Shown: positions 34,273 through 43,835, counted from the stretch's first letter. The stretch: 64,000 bases of DNA from Mycolicibacterium monacense (GCF_010731575.1 NZ_AP022617.1:4216001-4280000), one strand, 5' to 3'. Program-made: numbers and translations. The notes: generated by a model not told the origin, from the letters alone.

Positions 34273-37173
34273 ATGCTGGCCATCCTCTGTGCCCATGCGG
34301 TCGCGACCGCGTTGGCGCCGCTTCTGGTGGCCAGATGGGGGCGGGTCGCCTTCTACCCGCTGGCGCTCGTCCCGCTGATCTCCCTGGTCTGGGTCGTACT
34401 CAACTGGCCGCCACCCGGAGGCGCGCAGACCGTCGACCTGGTCTGGCTGCCCGAACTCTCGATGGACATCACGCTGCGTTTCGACACGCTGGCAGCCATC
34501 ATGAGCGTTCTCGTCCTCGGTATCGGCGCGCTCGTCCTGTTCTACTGCGCGACCTACTTCCACCACCGCGACGGGCACACCGAGAAGCGGCTGCCCAGCT
34601 TCGCCGCCGAGATGGTCGCGTTCGCCGGCTCGATGTTCGGCCTCGTCATCAGCGACAACATGCTGATTCTGTACGTGTTTTGGGAAACCACGACGGTGCT
34701 GTCGTTCCTGCTGGTCGGCCACTACGCAGAACGCGCGACGAGCCGCCGGGCCGCGACCCAGGCTTTGCTCGTCACCACCTTCGGCGGGCTGGCAATGCTG
34801 GTCGGCATCATCATCCTGGGCAACCTGTCGGGCACCTATCTGCTCTCGGAGCTGGTCGCCGCACCGCCGTCCGGGGTGGCCGCCGCCGTCGGGGTGGCAC
34901 TCATCCTCGTCGGCGCGCTGTCCAAATCGGCGATCGTCCCGCTGCACTTCTGGCTGCCGGGCGCGATGGCCGCACCCACCCCCGTCAGCGCCTACCTTCA
35001 CGCCGCGGCCATGGTGAAGGCCGGCGTGTTCCTGGTGGCCCGGATGACACCGGGGTTCGCCGACTCCCCGGTGTGGCGGCCGATGATCATCACCCTCGGC
35101 CTGGCGACCATGCTGCTGGCCGGCTGGCGGGCGGTGCGCGAGTACGACCTCAAACTGATTCTGGCCTTCGGCACCGTCAGTCAGCTCGGGTTGATCACGA
35201 TCATGGTGGGCACCGGCGGACGCGACATGATGCTCGCCGGGCTGGCCATGCTGGTCGCCCACGCGATGTTCAAGGCATCGCTGTTCATGGTGGTCGGCGT
35301 GATCGACCACACGACCGGCACCCGCGACATCCGCCGGCTCGCCTGGCTGGGCGACCGCCACAAACCGTTGCTGATCATCGCCGTCGGCGCCGTGGCGAGC
35401 ATGGCGGCACTCCCGCCGTTCCTCGGATTCGTCGCCAAGGAGGCCGACTTCGAGACGGTGCTGCACAGCGCCGCGCTGGGTCCGTTCGCCCCGTGGGTAT
35501 TGGCCGGGATCGCCGTCGGCTCGGTGTTCACCACCATCTACAGCCTGCGTTTCCTGTGGGGTGCGTTCAGCCGGAAGGGTTTACACGAGCCGAGCCTGCG
35601 CGTCCGGGAGATGCACCGGCCCTCGGTGGCGTTCCTCACCGCACCGGCCGTCCTCGCCGCCGCAGGCCTGCTGGCGGGGCTGTGGCCCGCACCGCTGGAC
35701 GCCGTCCTCGACGACTACGCCGACACCGTCCCGGGCGGTTCGGACTACGAGCTGGCCCTGTGGCACGGGCTGAACCTGCCGCTGCTGCTGTCGGCGGTGG
35801 TCATCGCGACCGGGTTCGCCGCGTTCTTCGAGCGGTCCAAGCTGCGCCGGGCCCGGGTCGCCTACCTTCCGTTCGGCAACGCCGACCACGTCTACGACGC
35901 CCTTATCCGCGGCCTCGACATCGTGTCCGTCCGGCTCACCGCGATCACCCAGCGCGGGTCCATTCCGGCCACCCAGTCGGTCATCCTCTGCACCCTCGTC
36001 GTCGTCCCCGCGGCCGCTCTCGCCCTCGGGGTGCGTGACCGGCCCGAATTCGCGCTGTGGGATTCGCCGTGGCAGGTCGTGGTCGGGTTGCTGATGCTCG
36101 CCGCCGCGGTGGGCGCCGCGGTGATGCGCAACCGTCTGGCCGCCGTCCTGTTGATCGGCGTGAGCGGTTACGGCTGCGGCGCGATCTTCGCGATGCACGG
36201 TGCGCCCGATCTGGCGCTGACCCAGTTCCTGGTCGAGACGCTGGTGCTGGTCATCTTCGTGCTGGTGCTGCGCACGCTGCCCGCGGAGGCCGAGAAGGCC
36301 CACATCAGGCACAAACGCCTGCCGCGTGCGCTGCTCTCACTGGCGGTGGGCGCGACGGTGACGTCGCTCGCGGTGTACGCGATGGCGGCGCGCACGGGTG
36401 TCGGCATCGCCGAGCTGATCCCCGACGCGGCCTACTACCGCGGCCAGGGCGCCAACGCGGTGAACGTGCTGCTGGTCGACATCCGCGCCTGGGACACCAT
36501 GGGCGAGATCTCGGTGCTGCTCGTCGCGGCCACCGGCGTCGCGTCCCTGGTGTTCCGCAACCGCCGCTTCGGCACCGCGCCGCGGGTGTCGGACGCCGGC
36601 CAGCCCGACATCGGACGGATCGGCAACTTCGCCACCAGCCCGGCCGTCGGTGAGATCACCTGGCTGCGCGGCAGCGAACTGCGCGATCCGCGGCACCGCT
36701 CGCTGGTGCTGGAGGTCGCGACGCGGGTCATCTTCCCGCTCATCATGGTGCTCTCGGCGTACTTCTTCTTCGCCGGACACAACACGCCCGGCGGCGGCTT
36801 CGCCGGCGGTCTGACGGCGGGTCTGGCCCTGGTGCTGCGCTATCTCGCCGGCGGCCGTTACGAACTCGGGGAGACACTGCCCCTGGATGCGGGCAAGATC
36901 CTCGGCGTCGGCCTGGCCTTGTCCGCGGGCACCGCGGTGACCTCACTGTTCCTGGGTGCGCCCGTATTGTCCTCGGCGGTCATCGAATTCGACCTGCCGG
37001 TACTCGGAACGGTCAAGTTGGTGACCGCGCTGTTCTTCGATCTAGGGGTGTATCTGATCGTCGTCGGACTGGTCCTCGATGTACTGCGCAGCCTGGGCGC
37101 TCAGGTCGACGTGGAGATGTCCCAACCGAACCCCGGTTCGGGCGGGTCCGCGGCGAAGGTCGGTGCGCGGTGA
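34273..37173 (+). CDS. mrpA: Na+/H+ antiporter subunit A, fused to subunit B (MrpA-MrpB)
   Basis: A 966-residue membrane protein homologous to respiratory complex I subunit NuoL. The proton-channel domain contains FWETTTVLSFLLVGHY (key Glu), LSKSAIVPLHFWLPGAMAAPTPVSAYLHAAAMVKAG (key Lys residues) and a C-terminal MnhB domain from about residue 810 (AGHNTPGGGFAGGLTAG), so subunits A and B are one polypeptide. The complex exchanges Na+ or other monovalent cations for H+. First gene of mrpABCDEFG; each following junction is an ATGA/GTGA overlap except E-F. Confidence 0.94.
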   Translation: MLAILCAHAVATALAPLLVARWGRVAFYPLALVPLISLVWVVLNWPPPGGAQTVDLVWLPELSMDITLRFDTLAAIMSVLVLGIGALVLFYCATYFHHRDGHTEKRLPSFAAEMVAFAGSMFGLVISDNMLILYVFWETTTVLSFLLVGHYAERATSRRAATQALLVTTFGGLAMLVGIIILGNLSGTYLLSELVAAPPSGVAAAVGVALILVGALSKSAIVPLHFWLPGAMAAPTPVSAYLHAAAMVKAGVFLVARMTPGFADSPVWRPMIITLGLATMLLAGWRAVREYDLKLILAFGTVSQLGLITIMVGTGGRDMMLAGLAMLVAHAMFKASLFMVVGVIDHTTGTRDIRRLAWLGDRHKPLLIIAVGAVASMAALPPFLGFVAKEADFETVLHSAALGPFAPWVLAGIAVGSVFTTIYSLRFLWGAFSRKGLHEPSLRVREMHRPSVAFLTAPAVLAAAGLLAGLWPAPLDAVLDDYADTVPGGSDYELALWHGLNLPLLLSAVVIATGFAAFFERSKLRRARVAYLPFGNADHVYDALIRGLDIVSVRLTAITQRGSIPATQSVILCTLVVVPAAALALGVRDRPEFALWDSPWQVVVGLLMLAAAVGAAVMRNRLAAVLLIGVSGYGCGAIFAMHGAPDLALTQFLVETLVLVIFVLVLRTLPAEAEKAHIRHKRLPRALLSLAVGATVTSLAVYAMAARTGVGIAELIPDAAYYRGQGANAVNVLLVDIRAWDTMGEISVLLVAATGVASLVFRNRRFGTAPRVSDAGQPDIGRIGNFATSPAVGEITWLRGSELRDPRHRSLVLEVATRVIFPLIMVLSAYFFFAGHNTPGGGFAGGLTAGLALVLRYLAGGRYELGETLPLDAGKILGVGLALSAGTAVTSLFLGAPVLSSAVIEFDLPVLGTVKLVTALFFDLGVYLIVVGLVLDVLRSLGAQVDVEMSQPNPGSGGSAAKVGAR

Positions 37174-37643
37174 CCACCTTCCTCGTTCCCCTGATCCTGA
37201 TCGGCGGCCTCACCAGCGTGGGGGTCTACCTGCTGCTCGAGCGCAACCTCACCCGAATGTTGTTGGGGCTGTTGCTGATCGGTAATGCCATCAATCTGCT
37301 CATCCTCACGGTGGCCGGACCGTCCGGCAATCCGCCGGTGCGGGGGCGCACCAAGGCCGGGGAGACCACCACGGCGGATCCGTTGGCGCAGGGCATGATC
37401 CTCACCGCGATCGTCATCAGCATGGGCATCGCGGCGTTCGTCCTGGCGCTCACCTACCGGTCCTATCGACTGACCACCGCCGAAGATGTCGGCAACGACC
37501 CCGAGGACACCCGCGTGTCGTCGATGGCCGCCAAGGAGGCCGCCGCCCTCGACGAAGACCGCCCACCCGAACCGGATCTGGCCATCGACACCGACCTGCC
37601 CGACGAACTCGACGCGCTACCCGGTCGGGAGGGGTCCCGGTGA
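37170..37643 (+). CDS. mrpC: Na+/H+ antiporter subunit C (NuoK-like)
   Basis: A 157-residue protein with three transmembrane helices in the first 95 residues, including LLLERNLTRMLLGLLLIGNAINL, the NuoK-type motif. An acidic, cytoplasmic C-terminal extension of about 55 residues (rich in Glu and Asp) is longer than in Bacillus MrpC. Starts with GTG overlapping the mrpA stop. Confidence 0.93.
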   Translation: MTTFLVPLILIGGLTSVGVYLLLERNLTRMLLGLLLIGNAINLLILTVAGPSGNPPVRGRTKAGETTTADPLAQGMILTAIVISMGIAAFVLALTYRSYRLTTAEDVGNDPEDTRVSSMAAKEAAALDEDRPPEPDLAIDTDLPDELDALPGREGSR

Positions 37644-39247
37644 GTCTCAGCTCGGTGCTCACGCCCCTACCGGTGCTCATCCCGACGATCGCCGCCGCGC
37701 TGACGCTGTTCGCGGGCCGCCGCCCGGTGTTGCAGCGGGTGATCGCCCAACTGGCGCTGGTCGCCGTCGTGGTGGTGTGCGCTGCGCTGGTCTACCTGAC
37801 CGACCGTGACGGAACGCTGGCGCTACACGTCGGCGGCTGGGGTCAGAGCGTTCCCGGTATGGGCCCGCTCGGCATCACCCTGGTGGTCGACCGGTTGTCG
37901 GCGCTGATGCTGATGGTGTCGTCGATCGTGCTGCTGGCGGTGGTCGCGTACGCCATCGGGCAGGGCATCCGCGACGGCGACGGCCGTCAGCCGGTGTCGA
38001 TCTTCCTGCCCACCTATCTGGTGCTGTCGGCGGGTGTGTGCACCGCCTTCCTCGCGGGTGACCTGTTCAACCTGTACGTCGGGTTCGAGGTTCTGCTGTC
38101 CGCGAGCTTCGTGCTGCTCACCATCGGTGCGAGCGCCGAACGTGTCCGCGCCGGTATCTCGTACGTGATGGTGTCGATGGTGTCGTCACTGATCTTCCTG
38201 CTCGGCATCGGACTCGTGTACGCCGCGACCGGCACGCTGAACATGGCCGAACTGGCCGTACGCCTCGACGACGTCTCCGAGGGGACGCGGATGGCGTTGT
38301 TCGCCGTGCTGATGGTCGCGTTCGGCATCAAGGCCGCGGTGTTCCCGCTGTCGACCTGGCTGCCCGACTCCTACCCCACGGCACCGGCGCCGGTGACGGC
38401 CGTGTTCGCCGGCCTGCTGACGAAAGTCGGTGTCTACGCGATCATCCGGGCACACTCGCTGCTGTTCCCCGGCGGCGGGCTGGACCAGGTGCTGCTGTGG
38501 GCGGCGCTGCTCACGATGGTGGTCGGCGTCCTCGGCGCCATCGCGCAGAGCGACATCAAGCGACTGCTGTCGTTCACCCTCGTCAGCCATATCGGGTACA
38601 TGGTGTTCGGCATCGCGCTGTCGAACGACATCGGGATGGCCGGTGCCATCTACTACGTGGCGCACCACATCGTCGTGCAGACCACCCTGTTCCTGGTCGT
38701 GGGTCTGATCGAGCGCCAGGCCGGGGCATCGACGATGACCCGCCTCGGCGGACTCGCCGCCGCGAGCCCGTTGCTCGCCTTCGTCTTCGTCGTCCCGGCG
38801 CTGAATCTCGGTGGGATACCGCCGTTCTCCGGGTTCATCGGCAAGGTGGCGCTGCTCGAAGCCGGCGCGGCCAACGGAACGCCGCTGGCCTGGGCGCTGG
38901 TGGCCGGCGGGGTGGTGACGAGCCTGCTGACGCTGTACGTGGTGGCGCGGGTGTGGACGAAAGCGTTCTGGCGCTCGCGCGAAGACGCACCGGAGGGGCA
39001 CCTGTCCTCCACCGCGCCCGCCGCACTGCTGGACGACACCGCGGAGTCCGACGACATCCAGTTCGTGGACCGTGATCACGTCGGCCGCATGCCCGCAGGC
39101 ATGCTGGTGCCGACGGGTCTGCTGATCGCCGTCGGCCTGGCGCTGACCGTGGCGGCCGGACCGATCTTCGCCTACAGCGGCCGGGCCGCCGACGAGGTGA
39201 TCCAGCGCGACAACTACATCACCGCGGTGGTGGGTGAGCGGCCATGA
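37640..39247 (+). CDS. mrpD: Na+/H+ antiporter subunit D (NuoM/N-like)
   Basis: A 535-residue polytopic protein with about fourteen helices. Conserved charged positions include the Glu in NLYVGFEVLLSASF, the Lys in FGIKAAVFPLSTWLPDSYP and a second Lys in SDIKRLLSFTLVSHIGY. It forms part of the ion pathway of the Mrp complex. GTG start in a GTGA overlap with mrpC; stop overlaps mrpE. Confidence 0.94.
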   Translation: MSLSSVLTPLPVLIPTIAAALTLFAGRRPVLQRVIAQLALVAVVVVCAALVYLTDRDGTLALHVGGWGQSVPGMGPLGITLVVDRLSALMLMVSSIVLLAVVAYAIGQGIRDGDGRQPVSIFLPTYLVLSAGVCTAFLAGDLFNLYVGFEVLLSASFVLLTIGASAERVRAGISYVMVSMVSSLIFLLGIGLVYAATGTLNMAELAVRLDDVSEGTRMALFAVLMVAFGIKAAVFPLSTWLPDSYPTAPAPVTAVFAGLLTKVGVYAIIRAHSLLFPGGGLDQVLLWAALLTMVVGVLGAIAQSDIKRLLSFTLVSHIGYMVFGIALSNDIGMAGAIYYVAHHIVVQTTLFLVVGLIERQAGASTMTRLGGLAAASPLLAFVFVVPALNLGGIPPFSGFIGKVALLEAGAANGTPLAWALVAGGVVTSLLTLYVVARVWTKAFWRSREDAPEGHLSSTAPAALLDDTAESDDIQFVDRDHVGRMPAGMLVPTGLLIAVGLALTVAAGPIFAYSGRAADEVIQRDNYITAVVGERP

Positions 39248-39813
39248 AGGTGATCGAAGGGACCAGGTGGTCACCGCGCCGACTGGCACTGCGCGCGTGG
39301 GTGCTGTGCTGGCTGACGTTGGTGTGGGTCCTGTTGTGGGGCACGCTGTCCGCGGCCAACGTCGTCAGCGGCCTGGCCGTCGCGCTGATGATCACACTGC
39401 TGCTGCCGCTGCCGCCGGTACCCGTGGAGGGCCGGGTCCACCTGCTGTCACTGCTGCGCCTGGTCGCCACCGTGGCGTACTACCTCGTGGTGTCGTCCGT
39501 GCAGGTGGCGTGGCTGGCCGTCAAACCGGGTCCGCCGCCGCTGACCGCGGTGCTGCGCGCGCATTTCGCAGTGAAATCGGATCTGGTGCTCGCCCTCGCG
39601 GTGAACATCGTGAACCTGACGCCGGGCACCATCGCGCTCGAGATCGACCAGACCAGGCGCGTGGTCTACGTCCACGTCATCGATGTCGGCTCCGACCGTG
39701 CGTTGAGTCGCTTCTACCGCCAGATCGGACAGTTCGAGCGGTTGCTGATCGCGGCATTCGAACGGGAGTCGGACTGGCGGCCATCGACGGAGAAGGAGGC
39801 GGATCCCGAATGA
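39244..39813 (+). CDS. mrpE: Na+/H+ antiporter subunit E
   Basis: A 189-residue MnhE protein. Two N-terminal membrane segments (LRAWVLCWLTLVWVLLWGT and LLVATVAYYLV region) are followed by a cytoplasmic domain with the family run ALAVNIVNLTPGTIALEID. ATG start overlaps the mrpD stop (ATGA). Confidence 0.93.
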   Translation: MKVIEGTRWSPRRLALRAWVLCWLTLVWVLLWGTLSAANVVSGLAVALMITLLLPLPPVPVEGRVHLLSLLRLVATVAYYLVVSSVQVAWLAVKPGPPPLTAVLRAHFAVKSDLVLALAVNIVNLTPGTIALEIDQTRRVVYVHVIDVGSDRALSRFYRQIGQFERLLIAAFERESDWRPSTEKEADPE

Positions 39814-39844
39814 AGGCCGAGCGAGAAGCGAAGGCGGATCGCGC

Positions 39845-40132
39845 ATGAATACCGTATGGATCATCGCGGGTGTGATGCTGAGCACCGCCGCAGCCGCGAC
39901 GATGTTCCGGCTGTTGGCCGGGCCGAGCACACTGGACCGGCTCGTCGCGCTCGACACCCTCGTCGCCGTCACGATGTGCGCGATCGGCACGTGGGCGGCC
40001 TTCAGCCTGAACACGACGGTCACCTACAGCCTGACCGCCCTGGCCTTGATCAGCTTCGTCGGCTCGGTCAGCGTCGCGCGCTTTCGCGTCCCCGACGTGC
40101 AAAGGCCCGACAGGACACGGAGGATCTCGTGA
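39845..40132 (+). CDS. mrpF: Na+/H+ antiporter subunit F
   Basis: A 95-residue three-helix MnhF protein; RLLAGPSTLDRLVALDTL is the family signature after the first helix. It is separated from mrpE by 31 bp, the only real gap in the operon, which contains a GC-poor purine run. Stop overlaps mrpG. Confidence 0.92.
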   Translation: MNTVWIIAGVMLSTAAAATMFRLLAGPSTLDRLVALDTLVAVTMCAIGTWAAFSLNTTVTYSLTALALISFVGSVSVARFRVPDVQRPDRTRRIS

Positions 40133-40491
40133 ACGCCTTCGACATCGTTGCCAGCGTTCTCGTGCTCGGCGGTTCGACGCTGGCGCTGACCGCCGCCATC
40201 GGCGTGGTCCGATTCCCGGACACCCTCTCCCGGATGCACGCCGCAACCAAGCCTCAGGTGCTCGGTCTGCTCCTGGTACTCGCGGGTGCGGCGATCCGCT
40301 TGCGCGGCAACATCGATGTCGGGATGCTGATCCTCGCCGGACTCTTCACCATCATCACCGCACCGGTGATCGCCAACCGCGTCGGTCAACTCGCCTACCA
40401 CGAGCAGAACATCCGTGACGACCTGTTGACCAGGGACGAAATGCTTGAAGTCGCCGCGGAAGGGGAACACCGCCGCCATGACGACTCCTGA
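40129..40491 (+). CDS. mrpG: Na+/H+ antiporter subunit G
   Basis: A 120-residue MnhG protein with three helices. GVVRFPDTLSRMHAATKPQVLG is the family signature. It starts with GTG in a GTGA overlap with mrpF and has a charged tail rich in His and Arg. Last subunit gene; a methyltransferase gene overlaps its end by 14 bp. Confidence 0.92.
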   Translation: MNAFDIVASVLVLGGSTLALTAAIGVVRFPDTLSRMHAATKPQVLGLLLVLAGAAIRLRGNIDVGMLILAGLFTIITAPVIANRVGQLAYHEQNIRDDLLTRDEMLEVAAEGEHRRHDDS

Positions 40492-41227
40492 CGGCATCGT
40501 GAGCGCGCTCGCCGTCGCGCTGGCCAGACAGAGTGAGTCGCACGCCGACTGTCCGCTGTTCAACGACCCGTACGCACAGGTGTTCATCGACGCCGCTCTG
40601 AGCCGGGGTTGCCAGCTCCCGTCGGATGAGACGTCCGAACGGATCAACGGCATCGCGAATTACGCCTCGTCGCGCACCAAATGGTTCGACGAGTACTTCA
40701 TCGCCGCGGGCGCGCACGGGCTCGAGCAGATGGTGATCGTCGCGGCGGGACTCGATGCGCGGGCGTGGCGGTTGCCCTGGGTCGCGGGGACCACCCTCTT
40801 CGAGATCGACCACCCCGGGGTCCTGAAGTTCAAGAACGAGGCCCTGCACGAGCACGGCGAGAGCCCTTCGGTGTCCCGTTATGTGCCGGTTCCGGCCGAC
40901 CTGTCCGATGGATGGTCAGAACGGTTGCGCGACGCGGGATTCGACGTCTCCGAACCGACCGCGTGGGCGGTCGAGGGGCTGCTCCCGTACGTCGCGGACG
41001 GCCCGCATCTGTTGTTCGACCGAATCCACGAGATCAGTCCGGCCGGGAGCCGATTGGCCGTCGAGGCTGTCGGGACGGGAGTGGCCGACTGGTTGTCCAC
41101 GCAGGGCTGGCAGGTCACCGTGATCGGGGCGCAGGAATTGATGACCCGCTACGGGCGATGCGGTGATCACAGCGACACCGACGCTGGCATGGACACGGTG
41201 TTCGTCAACGCCACACGGGACCGCTGA
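40478..41227 (+). CDS. SAM-dependent methyltransferase (mycobacterial TIGR00027-type)
   Basis: A 249-residue member of the large mycobacterial family of putative S-adenosylmethionine methyltransferases. SAM-site elements: VIVAAGLDARAWRLPW (motif I) and LFEIDHPGVLKFKNEAL (motif II acidic residue); AWAVEGLLPYV is a further family signature. ATG 40478 gives a normal N terminus (ATG 40445 is also in frame). It overlaps mrpG by 14 bp, so it may be carried on the mrp transcript. Substrate unknown. Confidence 0.87.
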   Translation: MTTPDGIVSALAVALARQSESHADCPLFNDPYAQVFIDAALSRGCQLPSDETSERINGIANYASSRTKWFDEYFIAAGAHGLEQMVIVAAGLDARAWRLPWVAGTTLFEIDHPGVLKFKNEALHEHGESPSVSRYVPVPADLSDGWSERLRDAGFDVSEPTAWAVEGLLPYVADGPHLLFDRIHEISPAGSRLAVEAVGTGVADWLSTQGWQVTVIGAQELMTRYGRCGDHSDTDAGMDTVFVNATRDR

Positions 41228-41524
41228 ATCTCGACTCGAATCTCCAGGAAATCATTTCAGTTACGGCTCTGCGGTTTCGATCCCGTTGACGTCCCGCTGC
41301 GGCCTCATGTCAGGATGCGCGCCGCCGTGGATTCATTGCCTCACCGATCGTCCGCGTTGTTGGCTTGCACTTTCGCGGTGTGTCCCGTTTTGCTGATGGC
41401 CGAGGCGCGGGGCTGATCAAGGGCAGGTCCGTTGCGCCGGGCTTCGCGCGCGAGACCAATCGCCCCGATTCGATGTCCGTCCGGTGTTAGTGTCCGGGCA
41501 TCCGGTTCAACATAAGGGGCGGAC
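41228..41524. other. Intergenic region upstream of the DyP operon
   Basis: 297 bp with no supported gene. It is visibly less GC-rich than its surroundings. The 3' end holds the leader of the four-gene operon: a TTAGTGT run (possible -10) about 40 bp before the start and a Shine-Dalgarno AAGGGG (41514-41519) five bases before ATG 41525. No terminator for the methyltransferase was recognised. Confidence 0.5.
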
Positions 41525-42085
41525 ATGTCGGCAGACAATCAACATTGGTCCAAACCGGCCGCGATGGCTATCCCCAGGGAGGGATACTTCGAACTCGAGC
41601 AAGGCCGCTACGGACCGGTGTATCCCCGGACGCCGGCCTGCTACGGCTTCTCGATCATCGCCAAGGTGAAAGAAGGCCGCGAGGAAGCCGTACGGGCCTA
41701 CGGCAAGACCATCGAGGAGACGATCGCAGCCAGTCCCGACGCACTGGCGCCGCTTCGGTTGCACTATCTGCGATGGCAACTGTTCGACGTCGGTTCGGGA
41801 CTGCACTTCCAGTACCAGGGCATCTTCGACACCGACTTCGACAAGTACACCGAAGATGCCGTCCAGCTGTTCAGCGCCACGGGCATCACCACGGTGTTCA
41901 CCAACCTCGAAGGCTTCCCTGAGGACTGGAAGGAGAACCCTGAGTCATTCGTGAATTTCGTTCGCGAACACCAGGTTCCAAGCTTCCTCGAGTACGGCGA
42001 ATACCCGTATGTGACCGCCGACGAGATCAAGAAGGCGCTGCGGCTCAAAGCCGCGTTCTCCGACATGCTCGATCAGATGCAATAG
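41525..42085 (+). CDS. Conserved hypothetical protein, first gene of DyP operon
   Basis: A 186-residue soluble protein that I do not recognise. It has no signal peptide or membrane segment. The sequence reads as an alpha/beta fold with a repeated pattern: FSIIAKVKEGREEAVRAYGKTIEE and, later, LHFQYQGIFDTDFDKYTEDAVQLFS, resembling the two halves of a ferredoxin-like/dimeric alpha-beta barrel domain, the fold also used by DyP peroxidases and chlorite dismutases. That is an inference from pattern. It has a good ribosome site and lies 5 bp before the NTF2-like gene. Confidence 0.72.
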   Translation: MSADNQHWSKPAAMAIPREGYFELEQGRYGPVYPRTPACYGFSIIAKVKEGREEAVRAYGKTIEETIAASPDALAPLRLHYLRWQLFDVGSGLHFQYQGIFDTDFDKYTEDAVQLFSATGITTVFTNLEGFPEDWKENPESFVNFVREHQVPSFLEYGEYPYVTADEIKKALRLKAAFSDMLDQMQ

Positions 42086-42090
42086 CGACC

Positions 42091-42495
42091 ATGGGCACGT
42101 CAGACCCCCTGGTCACGGTGACTCGCTACATCGAAGCGTTCAACCGCGGCGACGCCGCTGTCATGGCATCGATGTTCGACACCGAGGGTGTGATTCTGGA
42201 CGGCATGGCGCCCCACGTCTGGTTGGGTCCGTCAGCCGCTCAGGATTGGTATCGCGACGTGCTGGTCGAAGGCGAGCACCATGGCGCTTCTGATTATGCC
42301 GTCACACTCGGTGAACCTCTGCATCACAATGTCACCGGCGATCGCGCCTATCTCGCGATTCCGGCGAGGATGACCTTCCGCGTCCGAGGCACACCGGTGA
42401 CGCAGACGGGTGCCTTCTTCACAGTCGCCCTTCGCCAGGTCGCAGAAGGCTGGCGCATCACCGCCTGGGCATGGACGAAAGGCACGCAGCAGTGA
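42091..42495 (+). CDS. SnoaL/NTF2-like domain protein
   Basis: A 134-residue cone-shaped alpha+beta barrel protein of the SnoaL/DUF4440 type (TVTRYIEAFNRGDAAVMASMFDTEGVILDG at the start, GWRITAWAWTKG at the end). Such proteins act as small-molecule isomerases, hydrolases or binding modules. Five bp after the first gene and four bp overlapping the DyP start, so part of the same transcript. Substrate unknown. Confidence 0.78.
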   Translation: MGTSDPLVTVTRYIEAFNRGDAAVMASMFDTEGVILDGMAPHVWLGPSAAQDWYRDVLVEGEHHGASDYAVTLGEPLHHNVTGDRAYLAIPARMTFRVRGTPVTQTGAFFTVALRQVAEGWRITAWAWTKGTQQ

Positions 42496-43835
42496 CTTTC
42501 ACCCTCACCGAACTCGAACTCGATGACATTCAGCACATCCTGCTGACCCGCACACCGGCTATAACGGGACGGTACGAGTTCCTGACCTTTGACGCACCGG
42601 CAGGCGGGCGGGCCTGGGTCACCGCGCTGCTCGACAAGGTCCAGTCCGCCGCCGATGTCCGTGCCGCGATGGACACGTCGGATCGCTGGGTCACGCTGGC
42701 TTTCACGTGGCAGGGCCTGCGCGCACTGGGCGTGCCCGACACTTCACTGGCGACCTTTCCAGACGCGTTCCGGGAGGGTATGGCCGCGCGGGCGCGCATC
42801 CTGGGCGATACCGGGGCGGCCGCACCGGAACACTGGCTCGGCGGTCTCGCCGGCGACGATCTGCATGCCATCGCCATCCTGTTCTCCCGGACCGACGAGC
42901 AGTACCGCGCATCGGTCGCCAACCACGATGCACTCCTCGACAGCCTGGCCGGTGTGCGCAGCCTGTCCCACCTCGACCTCAACGCCGCACCGCCGTTCAA
43001 CTACGCACACGACCACTTCGGATTCCGGGATCGCCTGTCCCAGCCGGTGATAAAGGGCTCCGGCGAGGAACCGACGCCGGGGTCCGGTGCACCACTGGCG
43101 CCGGGCGAATTCATTCTCGGCTATCCCGACGAGAACGGTCCGGTCGCCGATTCCCTCCAGCCCGAGGCGTTGGCCCGCAATGGCAGCTACATGGCGTACC
43201 GCCGACTCGAGGAACACGTGGGGTTGTTCCGCGACTACCTGCGGGCGAACTCGAAGGACGCCGGCGAAGAAGAGCTTCTCGCCGCGAAGTTCATGGGCCG
43301 CTGGCGAAGCGGTGCGCCGCTGGTTCTCGCGCCCGATCAGGACGATCCCGAATTGGGCGCCGATCCGATGCGCAACAACGATTTCAACTACAAAAAGATG
43401 GACCCGTTCGGATACGCGTGCCCGCTCGGATCGCACGCCAGACGACTCAATCCCCGGGACACCGCCCACTACATGAACCGACGGCGAATGATCCGGCGCG
43501 GTGCGACCTACGGTCCCGCGTTACCCGAGGGTGCGCCCGACGACGGAGTCGAACGCGGTATCGCCGCGTTCATCATCTGCGCCGACCTGGTCCGGCAATT
43601 CGAATTCGCACAGAACGTCTGGATCAACGACAAAACCTTCCACGAGCTCGACAACGAGCACGACCCCATCGCCGGGACGCAGGACAACACCTTGGACTTC
43701 ACCGTGCCGAAACGGCCCATCCGCAGGGTGCACAAGGGGATCCCGGCCTTCACCACCCTGCGTGGCGGCGCCTACTTCTTCCTGCCCGGCCTGCGGGGCT
43801 TGAGGTATCTGGCCACACTGGGAGACACATCATGA
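42492..43835 (+). CDS. Dyp-type haem peroxidase
   Basis: A 447-residue DyP-family peroxidase without signal peptide. The distal-side motif that is normally GxxDG appears as GFRDRLSQP near residue 177: the catalytic Asp is kept, but the second Gly is Arg. The proximal haem ligand His is in PLGSHARRLNPR near 315, and the distal Arg in MIRRGATYG. Length is that of longer class C/D-type members. GTG 42492, in a GTGA overlap with the previous gene, is preferred to ATG 42471. It would oxidise phenolic or dye-like substrates with H2O2; partners are the neighbouring unknown genes. Confidence 0.87.
   Translation: MTFTLTELELDDIQHILLTRTPAITGRYEFLTFDAPAGGRAWVTALLDKVQSAADVRAAMDTSDRWVTLAFTWQGLRALGVPDTSLATFPDAFREGMAARARILGDTGAAAPEHWLGGLAGDDLHAIAILFSRTDEQYRASVANHDALLDSLAGVRSLSHLDLNAAPPFNYAHDHFGFRDRLSQPVIKGSGEEPTPGSGAPLAPGEFILGYPDENGPVADSLQPEALARNGSYMAYRRLEEHVGLFRDYLRANSKDAGEEELLAAKFMGRWRSGAPLVLAPDQDDPELGADPMRNNDFNYKKMDPFGYACPLGSHARRLNPRDTAHYMNRRRMIRRGATYGPALPEGAPDDGVERGIAAFIICADLVRQFEFAQNVWINDKTFHELDNEHDPIAGTQDNTLDFTVPKRPIRRVHKGIPAFTTLRGGAYFFLPGLRGLRYLATLGDTS

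Noticed and set aside
41341..41538. A 65-codon minus-strand open frame in the intergenic region before the DyP operon
   Set aside because: No ribosome site, no recognisable pattern, and it overlaps the leader of the first operon gene.
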